DNA of 5,756 bases, from assembly GCA_030038035.1 (NCBI GenBank), contig JASHPP010000215.1, forward strand, positions 1 through 5,756, written 5' to 3'. Numbering within the stretch: the stretch's first letter is position 1; every line of letters begins with the position of its first letter. The translations under genes were made by a program, and so were the position numbers. Origin of the DNA: Trebonia sp. (GTDB taxonomy: Bacteria > Actinomycetota > Actinomycetes > Streptosporangiales > Streptosporangiaceae). The notes under the pieces were generated by a model. It ran no database searches, was not told the origin of the DNA, and saw only the letters and a list, made by a program, of their open reading frames with translations. Shown piece after piece: positions 1 through 5,756 of the stretch.

Positions 1-713
1 GAACCGGCGCGACCGGCCCGGCTCTGCCGGCCAGGATCAACCTGACGATCCCGTTCGCCACCCTGCTCGACCTGGCCGACCGGCCCGGCGAGGCGCACGG
101 CCTGGGTCCCCTCGACCCGGCCCTGGCCCGCGACCTGGCCGCGGCCGCCGCCCGCAGCCCGCACAGCCAGTGGTGTGTCACGGTGGTCAACGCCGCCGGG
201 ATGGCCATCGGCCACGGCTGCGCCAAGCCGGCCCGGTCGATACACGGCAAGCACCCGCCGCCCGGCGGCCGGGACGGCCCCTGGGCCTTCACCGCACGCC
301 AAGACGACACCGGCCCGCCGGATGGGCACGGCACCTGGACACTGACCATGCCCGGCAGCCAGGAGTTCACCGTCAGGCTCGGCCCGGTCCCGCTCACCGA
401 CTGCGACCACCGGCACGAATCAGCCGGCTACCAGCCCGGCGACGCCCTGCGCCACCTGGTGCAGATCCGCGACGGCGACTGCACCTTCCCGCCCTGTTCC
501 CGGCACGCCCGCGAGTCCGACTTCGAGCACGCCGTCCCTTACGACAAGGGCGGCCGCACCTGCGCCTGCAACGGCGGCGCGCGCAGCCGCCGCTGCCATC
601 GGGTCAAGCAGTCCAAGGGCTGGAACGTCAGCCAGCCCCTGCCGGGTTGGCATGTGTGGACCACGCCAAGCGGCCGCAGCTACACGCAAGGACCCAAGCG
701 GTACCCCTACTGA
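1..713 (+). CDS. DUF222/13E12-family HNH endonuclease, C-terminal part (5' truncated)
   Basis: This reading frame is open from the left edge (first whole codon at position 3) to TGA at 711-713, giving 236 residues of a longer protein; the true start lies outside the window. Fragment residues 11-80 resemble the end of the DUF222 region found in actinobacterial 13E12-repeat proteins (LTIPFATLLDLADRPGE). The HNH nuclease module occupies about 148-210. It has the pair C160/C165 (CTFPPC), D173-F-E-H176 as the first HNH histidine, PYDKGG, then C187, C189, N190 and C198-H199 in RCHRVKQ. The tail (GRSYTQGPKRYPY) is typical of the family. The HNH fold binds a metal ion and is expected to cut DNA, but the biological role of this abundant family is poorly known. 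It is a multi-copy family in actinomycetes and is not by itself proof of a mobile element. It converges on the dehydrogenase gene, nine bases away. The family call is firm and the function is not. Confidence 0.88.
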   Translation, partial: TGATGPALPARINLTIPFATLLDLADRPGEAHGLGPLDPALARDLAAAAARSPHSQWCVTVVNAAGMAIGHGCAKPARSIHGKHPPPGGRDGPWAFTARQDDTGPPDGHGTWTLTMPGSQEFTVRLGPVPLTDCDHRHESAGYQPGDALRHLVQIRDGDCTFPPCSRHARESDFEHAVPYDKGGRTCACNGGARSRRCHRVKQSKGWNVSQPLPGWHVWTTPSGRSYTQGPKRYPY

Positions 714-734
714 TGCCCGGTATCACTCCGGCAT
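713..734. terminator. Candidate bidirectional hairpin between convergent genes
   Basis: ATGCCCGG (713-720) and CCGGCAT (728-734) pair as a 7-bp stem with one bulged C (718) and a seven-base loop. The hairpin spans the 9-base gap between the HNH stop and the dehydrogenase stop, where two transcripts meet. No run of T follows on either strand, so it is not a classical intrinsic terminator. GC-rich actinobacteria often use hairpins without a U-tract. The pairing is seen directly; the terminator role is inferred. Confidence 0.4.
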
Positions 735-1832
735 GCGCAGCACCGGCTTGACCACGTCGCCGGCGTGCGAAGCCTCAAGCGCGTCGTTTACCGACTCCAG
801 GGGGAAGGACGTGACCAGCTTGTCGTACGGGAACCGGCCCTGGCGGTGCAAGGCGATCAGCGTGCCGATCAGCGAGACGCTGCGCCCCTCGCCGCCGAGG
901 ATGCCGATCACGCGCTTGCCCCACAGCGTGGACATGTGGTCGAGCGAGAACGCCGCCCCGGCCGGCGCGCCGCCGATCAGCACGCACGTGCCGCGCATGC
1001 CCACCGAGTCGGCGGCCTGCCTGACCACGGGGATCACGCCGGTGCACTCCAGGCTGAAGTCGGCCGGGCCGCCGCAGATCTCCTGCACGGCAGTGACCGG
1101 ATCAGCCCCCGCCGAAGACACGTCGATCGTCTCGGTAGCGCCGAGTTCGCGCGCCAGCGATAGCCGCGACGGCAGCCGGTCCACCGCGATGATCGTGGTC
1201 GCGCCGGTCAGCCGGGCGGCCATCACCGCGGACAGGCCGACCGCGCCCGCCCCGTAGACGACCAGAGACGACCCGGCGAACGGCCGCAGCACGTTCAGCA
1301 CCGCGCCCGCCCCGGTCCCGATCCCGCAGGCCAGCGGCCCGAGGATCTCGATCGGCGCGTCGGCGGCGACCGGCACAAGCGACGACGCCGCGCAGATCGA
1401 GTACGTGGCGAAGGAGGACTGCCCGAAGAAGTGGCTGTGCAGCGGCGAGCCGTCAAGGCGCCGCAGCGCGGTCGACCCGTCGGCGCGGCCGCCGGCGAGC
1501 ACCAGCGGCCCGAGCTGCAGGCAGTACCGCGGCTGGCCGTCCAGGCAGTTGCGGCACTGCCCGCACCACGGCCAGCCGATCACCACCTTGTCGCCCTCGG
1601 ACACGCCGGCCACGCCGGGCCCGACGGCGACCACCACGCCCGCCCCCTCGTGGCCGAGCACCCCCGGGGGCGGGAACGGCATGTCGCCGTCGCGCGCGAT
1701 CGCGTCGGTGTGGCAGACCCCGGAAGCCACGATCCGCACCAGGACCTCGCCGGGCCCGGGCGAATCGATCGAGACCTCGGCCACATCGAAAGGCGTGCCC
1801 AGCTTCTCGAAGACCGCCGCGTTAATCCGCAT
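723..1832 (-). CDS. Zinc-dependent alcohol dehydrogenase, aryl/benzyl-alcohol type (MDR superfamily)
   Basis: This 369-residue protein, of normal family length, should reversibly oxidise an alcohol to an aldehyde or ketone with NAD+ in the cytoplasm. Catalytic-zinc ligands are C40 (GVCHTD), H61-E62 (GHEG) and C169 (LACGIGTGAG). The structural zinc site is complete: C90, C93, C96 and C104. The Rossmann fingerprint GAGAVG is at 194-199, and D218 ends the second strand, which favours NAD over NADP. The segment HFFGQSSFATY (134-144) and the overall pattern resemble the benzyl-alcohol (XylB-like) and class III-like branch of the family. ATG at 1830-1832 is chosen because a GGGAGG ribosome binding site lies ten bases upstream. 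It is the last gene of the BVMO-hydrolase-dehydrogenase cluster, only six bases after the hydrolase stop. It probably oxidises the alcohol released from the Baeyer-Villiger ester. Family is certain; the substrate is inferred. Confidence 0.92.
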   Translation of the reverse strand: MRINAAVFEKLGTPFDVAEVSIDSPGPGEVLVRIVASGVCHTDAIARDGDMPFPPPGVLGHEGAGVVVAVGPGVAGVSEGDKVVIGWPWCGQCRNCLDGQPRYCLQLGPLVLAGGRADGSTALRRLDGSPLHSHFFGQSSFATYSICAASSLVPVAADAPIEILGPLACGIGTGAGAVLNVLRPFAGSSLVVYGAGAVGLSAVMAARLTGATTIIAVDRLPSRLSLARELGATETIDVSSAGADPVTAVQEICGGPADFSLECTGVIPVVRQAADSVGMRGTCVLIGGAPAGAAFSLDHMSTLWGKRVIGILGGEGRSVSLIGTLIALHRQGRFPYDKLVTSFPLESVNDALEASHAGDVVKPVLRMPE

Positions 1833-1838
1833 CAGAAA

Positions 1839-2765
1839 TCAGCCTCCCACCGCCGCCTGAATGGCGGCGCCAGCCTCCGCGACGGCCTTGTCGGCGTCGT
1901 CGATCACGTTGACCAGCGTGAAGAACCCGTGGATCTGCGTTCCGTAATGCCGGTGGTCGACCGGCACGCCCGCCGCCCGCAGCCGCTCGGCGTACGCCAG
2001 ACCCTCGTCCCGCAGCGGGTCGTGCCCGGCCGTCAGCACGAACGCCGGCGGCAGCGCGGACAGCGACGTGGCCCGCAGCGGCGAGGCGTAGGGATTCGAC
2101 CTGGCCGCGGTGTCCGGCGCGTACTGGTCCCAGAACCACTCCATGTCCCGCCGGTTCAGGATGAACTCCGTGCCGTCGTGCTCCCGGTACGACGGCAGGG
2201 ACAGGTCGTGGTCGGTCACCGGGTAGATGAGCACCTGCAAGGCCAGCGCGGGCCCGGACGCGTCCCGCGCGCGCTGCGCCACGACCGCCGCGAGGTTCCC
2301 GCCCGAACTGTCCCCGGCGACGACCAGCGGCCGCCCGCCGGCCAGCGACGACGCCACCCAGACGAAAGCGTCGTACGCGTCGTCCGCCGCGGCAGGGAAC
2401 ACGTGCTCAGGCGCCAGCCGGTAGTCCACGCTCACGAGCGTGCACCCTGACGCCACGGCCAGCGCGCGGGAGACCGCGTCCCAGTCGTCCGCCGAGCCGA
2501 GCACCCAGCCGCCGCCGTGGTAGTAGACCACGGTCCCCGGCGGGTCGGCCACCGGCGAATACACCCGTGCCGGGATGCCGCCCGCCTGCCCGGGGATCGT
2601 GATATCCCGCACGGCGGCAACGGCCGGCCCAGGCCCGATCATCTCGCGCACCGGCGCGAACCCGGCGCGCACCTCATCGGGCGTCTGCTCCCAGGTGGGC
2701 GGCACGCCCGCGGCCGCCCTGCCGTCGAGAACCTGCTGCGCCTGCGGGTTGACCGGAACGCTCAC
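1839..2765 (-). CDS. HSL-family alpha/beta-hydrolase (esterase/lactonase candidate)
   Basis: This 308-residue cytoplasmic serine esterase belongs to the hormone-sensitive-lipase-like (alpha/beta-hydrolase fold 3, family IV) group. The oxyanion-hole motif HGGG is at 83-86 (VVYYHGGGWVLGS), followed by YRLAPEHVFPAAADDA at 115-130. The nucleophile is S153 in GDSSGG (151-156; most relatives have GDSAGG). The acid is probably D249 in AGHDPLRDEG and the base H279 in IHGFF, so the triad is complete. There is no signal peptide. The start is GTG at 2763-2765, with GGAGG at 2772-2776 six bases upstream; the ATG-like choices further in would remove the cap helix region. It lies 44 bases after the monooxygenase gene and six before the dehydrogenase gene. 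In that setting it most likely hydrolyses the ester or lactone made by the monooxygenase, as esterases beside BVMO genes do in known ketone pathways. Substrate preference is not readable from sequence. Confidence 0.93.
   Translation of the reverse strand: MSVPVNPQAQQVLDGRAAAGVPPTWEQTPDEVRAGFAPVREMIGPGPAVAAVRDITIPGQAGGIPARVYSPVADPPGTVVYYHGGGWVLGSADDWDAVSRALAVASGCTLVSVDYRLAPEHVFPAAADDAYDAFVWVASSLAGGRPLVVAGDSSGGNLAAVVAQRARDASGPALALQVLIYPVTDHDLSLPSYREHDGTEFILNRRDMEWFWDQYAPDTAARSNPYASPLRATSLSALPPAFVLTAGHDPLRDEGLAYAERLRAAGVPVDHRHYGTQIHGFFTLVNVIDDADKAVAEAGAAIQAAVGG
1843..1848 (-). promoter_or_regulatory. Ribosome binding site of the dehydrogenase, inside the hydrolase 3' end
   Basis: On the minus strand GGGAGG lies within the last codons of the hydrolase gene (GTG GGA GGC TGA), ten bases before the dehydrogenase ATG. 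Ribosomes finishing the hydrolase would therefore sit over this site. This suggests translational coupling and supports the ATG at 1832 as the start. Confidence 0.7.
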
Positions 2766-2809
2766 CGCTAACCTCCGACAGTCGGGGAAGAGGGGAAGAG
2801 GAAGATAGG
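2766..2809 (-). promoter_or_regulatory. BVMO-hydrolase spacer: pyrimidine-rich tract, small hairpin and RBS
   Basis: The 44-base gap reads on the minus strand as an almost pure C/T run (about 2786-2810), then CCGA-CTG-TCGG (2775-2785, a perfect 4-bp inverted repeat), then GGAGG (2772-2776) six bases before the GTG start. The hairpin's 3' arm shares two bases with the ribosome binding site. I see no promoter here, so the hydrolase is probably read from the monooxygenase transcript. Confidence 0.5.
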
Positions 2810-4405
2810 TCAGGAACTGAGCACGAACCCTTCATAATCAGCCGAAGCCACCGCGTCGCACCGCGCGCGATACGGCCCCACCCCGCCGAGGTAGGGCGTG
2901 AACACGCGCGGCTTGCCCGGAATATTGGCCCCTATATACCAGGAGTCCGCCAGCGGGAACAGGGTGGAGTACGCCACTTCGGTCACGTGCCCCATCCAGG
3001 CGTCCTCCGCCGACGGCTTGGCCTCCACCGCGCAATAGCCGCCGGCCAGCACGTAACCGATGCACTCCCTGATCCACTCCACGTGCTGCTCGATCGACAC
3101 GACCATGTTGCTGAGCACCGACGGGGATCCCGGCCCGGTCACGATGAACATGTTGGGGAACCCGGCGGCGGCCACCCCCAGGTACGCGCGCGGGCCCGCC
3201 GCCCACTTCTCCGTCAGCGGCTCCCCGCCGACGCCGCGGATGTCGATCCGGTTGAGCGCGCCGGACATCGCGTCGAACCCGGTGGCGAACACCAGCGCGT
3301 CAAGCTCGTAGTCCCCCGAGCGGGTACGCAGCCCGCCCGGCCACACCGAATCGATCGGCGCGGAGCGAATGTCCACCAGCGTCACGTTGGGCCGGTTGAA
3401 CATCGCGAAGTAGTCGTCGCTCTGGCACAGCCGCTTCGCCCCGACCGGGAAGGCCCGCGGGCAGAGCAGCTCAGCCACATCCGGATCGGCCACGGTCTCC
3501 CTGATCCGGTCCCGCATGAACTCGGCCACGATGTCGTTGGCCGCCCGGTCCACGAGCACGTCGGTGTAGGCGCCGAGGAACGGCATGCCGCCGCCGTCCC
3601 GCCATTTTTGCGCCAGGTTCGCCTGCACTTGCGCGGGCGGCTCGGCCAGCGCCGGCCGTCCGGTTCCCGCGATCGGCACCCCGAGGAACGACTCGCGCGC
3701 GTGCTGGCGGTACTCGCGGTAGCCGGCCTTGAACGCGTGCTCCCAGTCCGGGTCAACCGGCTTGTTGCGGTTCGGCACCGCGAAGTTCGCCGTCCGCTGG
3801 AACACGTACAGGTGCCCGGCGACGGCCGCGATCTCCGGCGCGACCTGGATGCCGGTGGACCCGGTGCCGATCAGCCCGACCCGCCGGCCGGCGAAGTCGG
3901 CCCCCTCCTTCGGCCACTGGCCGGTGTGGTACCAGGGCCCCGCGAACGTCTGCAGGCCGGGCAGCGCGGGCACCTGATGGGCGGACAGGCAGCCCACCGC
4001 CGAGACGAAGAACCGCGCCGTGCGCTGCTGGCCGTCGTCCGTCTGCACCAGCCACTCGGCGCGCTCGCCGTCCCAGACGGCCGCGGTGACCCGCGTGCCG
4101 AGCTGGATGTCCGGCCACAGCCCGAACCGGTCGGCCACGTGGTTCAGGTACCGCAGCACCTCCGGCTGCGCCGGGTACCGCTCGCTCCACGACCATTCCT
4201 GCTCGAGTTCAGGCGAGAACGAGTACGAGTAGTCCTTGGATTCGACGTCGCACCGCGCGCCGGGGTAGCAGTTCCAGAACCACGTCCCGCCGACCCCGCT
4301 GCCGGCCTCGAAGGCCCGCACCGACAGCCCGGCCGAACGCAGCGCGTGCACCGCGTAGATCCCGGCGAAACCGGCCCCCGCCACGACGACGTCGAGGTCA
4401 GCCAT
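2810..4405 (-). CDS. Type I Baeyer-Villiger monooxygenase, phenylacetone/steroid monooxygenase-like
   Basis: This 531-residue FAD- and NADPH-dependent enzyme is expected to convert a ketone plus O2 to an ester or lactone. The FAD Rossmann motif GAGFAG is at 10-15. GGTWFWNCYPGARCD at 39-53 is the second BVMO signature, and D53 corresponds to the conserved active-site Asp. The BVMO fingerprint FxGxxxHxxxWP is exact: F154, G156, H160, W164, P165. The NADPH-domain motif GTGSTG is at 180-185, with R204 in VFQRT; the catalytic Arg is R325, after K324. ATGFD at 374-378 and IGANIPGKPRVF near 491-502 complete the family pattern. GPGSPSVLSNM (424-434) matches the phenylacetone/steroid monooxygenase active-site loop, which is two residues longer than in cyclohexanone monooxygenase. 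The ATG at 4403-4405 is chosen because AAGGAG lies six bases upstream and it places the Rossmann motif at residue 10. The frame stays open for 63 more codons upstream, but those residues look non-coding and cover the promoter. It is the first gene of the cluster. Confidence 0.96.
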   Translation of the reverse strand: MADLDVVVAGAGFAGIYAVHALRSAGLSVRAFEAGSGVGGTWFWNCYPGARCDVESKDYSYSFSPELEQEWSWSERYPAQPEVLRYLNHVADRFGLWPDIQLGTRVTAAVWDGERAEWLVQTDDGQQRTARFFVSAVGCLSAHQVPALPGLQTFAGPWYHTGQWPKEGADFAGRRVGLIGTGSTGIQVAPEIAAVAGHLYVFQRTANFAVPNRNKPVDPDWEHAFKAGYREYRQHARESFLGVPIAGTGRPALAEPPAQVQANLAQKWRDGGGMPFLGAYTDVLVDRAANDIVAEFMRDRIRETVADPDVAELLCPRAFPVGAKRLCQSDDYFAMFNRPNVTLVDIRSAPIDSVWPGGLRTRSGDYELDALVFATGFDAMSGALNRIDIRGVGGEPLTEKWAAGPRAYLGVAAAGFPNMFIVTGPGSPSVLSNMVVSIEQHVEWIRECIGYVLAGGYCAVEAKPSAEDAWMGHVTEVAYSTLFPLADSWYIGANIPGKPRVFTPYLGGVGPYRARCDAVASADYEGFVLSS

Positions 4406-4411
4406 TGCACG

Positions 4412-4417
4412 CTCCTT
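4412..4417 (-). promoter_or_regulatory. Ribosome binding site deciding the BVMO start
   Basis: AAGGAG on the minus strand sits six bases before the ATG at 4405. It separates the real start from the in-frame upstream ATG at 4594, whose upstream bases carry only pyrimidine-rich sequence. Confidence 0.85.
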
Positions 4418-4420
4418 CTT

Positions 4421-4434
4421 CGGAATCCGGAATC
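4421..4434. repeat. Tandem 7-bp repeat CGGAATC x2 in the BVMO leader
   Basis: CGGAATC occurs at 4421-4427 and again, directly joined, at 4428-4434. It lies between the predicted -10 box and the ribosome binding site, around the predicted transcription start. The repeat is exact, but it is short enough to be chance; a regulatory role is speculative. Confidence 0.4.
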
Positions 4435-4435
4435 G

Positions 4436-4465
4436 ACGGTAGGAGAAGATAAAATCACCGGTCAA
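4436..4465 (-). promoter_or_regulatory. Candidate housekeeping sigma-factor promoter for the BVMO cluster
   Basis: On the minus strand TTGACC (plus 4460-4465) is followed after 18 bases by TACCGT (plus 4436-4441). This fits the actinobacterial TTGACN and TANNNT pattern. The predicted start near 4428-4430 would give a leader of about 25 bases containing the AAGGAG site. The spacer includes the A/T-rich run TTTTATCTT, unusual for this DNA. The boxes are seen directly; activity is inferred. Confidence 0.5.
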
Positions 4466-4574
4466 GTCCGCCGTGCACAAGGTGCCGGTCCGCGTTTGGT
4501 GTCCCGCCCTAGTCATCCCGAACGATCCCGGCCGTCTCCGCGCCGTTACCGCATCGCTACCGGTTCGCTGCCCG

Positions 4575-4596
4575 TCATGCGGCTGATTGTGCATGA
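4575..4596. promoter_or_regulatory. Hyphenated inverted repeat TCATGC-N10-GCATGA, possible operator
   Basis: TCATGC at 4575-4580 and GCATGA at 4591-4596 are exact reverse complements separated by ten bases. The half-sites are about 1.5 helical turns apart centre to centre (16 bases). The site lies 35-56 bases before the kinase start and about 170 before the monooxygenase start. The symmetry suits a dimeric repressor or activator, but no regulator gene is in view. Confidence 0.35.
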
Positions 4597-4601
4597 TTGT
4601 G
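4584..4601. repeat. Direct repeat TGATTGTG, two copies 10 bp apart
   Basis: TGATTGTG occurs at 4584-4591 and 4594-4601, with only CA between. The ten-base period puts both copies on the same face of the DNA helix, as seen for cooperatively bound regulators. It overlaps the right half of the inverted repeat at 4575-4596 and is A/T-richer than the surroundings. Confidence 0.4.
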
Positions 4602-4614
4602 ACTAACTCATTGG

Positions 4615-4620
4615 AGGAGG
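4615..4620 (+). promoter_or_regulatory. Ribosome binding site of the kinase gene
   Basis: AGGAGG, inside the longer GGAGGAGGG (4613-4621), ends ten bases before the GTG at 4631. A stop codon (TAA, 4604-4606) lies in the same frame just upstream, so GTG 4631 is the first possible start. Confidence 0.75.
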
Positions 4621-4630
4621 GCAGGCGACG

Positions 4631-5756
<1,126 letters not shown>

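Larger units (their letters stand above)
4406..4630. other. Divergent intergenic control region
   Basis: These 225 bases separate the starts of the monooxygenase gene (leftward) and the kinase gene (rightward). The part next to the monooxygenase is locally A/T-rich (about 4431-4456) and holds a plausible promoter. The part next to the kinase (4575-4606) is also A/T-rich and holds short inverted and direct repeats. The middle, about 4466-4570, shows nothing I can name. No small gene is supported on either strand, and I find no convincing promoter for the kinase. Confidence 0.7.

Noticed and set aside
183..713. Short HNH protein starting at GTG 183
   Set aside because: The same frame is open to the left edge and the residues before 183 match the DUF222 family, so the gene is truncated by the window, not short.
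1..713. HNH gene as sign of a mobile intron, intein or phage
   Set aside because: The protein belongs to the widespread 13E12/DUF222 group, and no group I/II intron, intein splice motif, terminal repeats or phage genes are seen nearby.
170..751. 193-codon plus-strand frame overlapping the HNH gene
   Set aside because: The other frame carries the full HNH motif set and runs from the left edge; this one is Arg/Pro-rich and overlaps the dehydrogenase end.
652..1257. 201-codon plus-strand open frame over the dehydrogenase 3' half
   Set aside because: It is the antisense shadow of the dehydrogenase, without a ribosome binding site or recognisable motif.
1431..2450. 339-codon plus-strand open frame spanning the dehydrogenase and hydrolase
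   Set aside because: It crosses the boundary of two well-supported minus-strand genes and has a low-complexity Arg/Gln/Pro-rich product.
4406..4594. 63-codon N-terminal extension of the BVMO from an upstream ATG at 4594
   Set aside because: It lacks a ribosome binding site, looks unlike any BVMO N-terminus, covers the best promoter, and the ATG at 4405 has AAGGAG at ideal spacing with the Rossmann motif at residue 10.
2987..4606. 539-codon plus-strand open frame opposite the BVMO
   Set aside because: It is antisense to a gene with exact family motifs. Its product is rich in Arg, His, Pro and Gly with no domain pattern, as expected from GC-rich shadow frames.
4588..4609. Promoter for the kinase gene (TTGTGC or TAACTC as boxes)
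   Set aside because: No pair of boxes has acceptable spacing: TTGTGC has no TANNNT 16-19 bases downstream, and TAACTC has no -35 match at the right distance.

Overview
The window is very GC-rich, with strong G/C preference at third codon positions and GTG starts beside GGAGG-type ribosome binding sites. Together with a DUF222/13E12-type HNH protein and a PknB-like Ser/Thr kinase, this points to chromosomal DNA of a filamentous or soil actinomycete. The exact order cannot be fixed from the sequence. I see no insertion sequence, tRNA, rRNA, CRISPR array or phage gene.

Layout. (1) 1-713, plus strand: the 3' part of a DUF222/HNH endonuclease-family gene, cut by the left edge. (2) 723-4405, minus strand: a compact three-gene cluster, transcribed right to left. 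It encodes a type I Baeyer-Villiger monooxygenase (BVMO) resembling phenylacetone and steroid monooxygenases, then an HSL-family alpha/beta-hydrolase (esterase), then a zinc-dependent aryl/benzyl-alcohol-type dehydrogenase. (3) 4406-4630: a 225-base divergent control region with a plausible promoter for the cluster and several short repeats next to the kinase gene. (4) 4631-5756, plus strand: the N-terminal 375 codons of a Ser/Thr protein kinase that runs off the right edge.

How the genes fit together. The three minus-strand genes encode consecutive chemical steps. The BVMO would insert oxygen next to a ketone carbonyl to give an ester or lactone. The hydrolase would split that ester into an alcohol and an acid. 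The dehydrogenase would oxidise the alcohol to an aldehyde or ketone. The gaps are 44 and 6 bases, and the dehydrogenase ribosome binding site lies inside the last codons of the hydrolase gene, so one mRNA with coupled translation is likely. The BVMO keeps the two-residue active-site loop insertion known from phenylacetone monooxygenase, and the dehydrogenase looks like the benzyl-alcohol type. An aryl-alkyl ketone or other bulky ketone is therefore my preferred substrate class, but this is inference. No dedicated transcription factor is in view. The kinase is divergent, and its link to the cluster is unproven.
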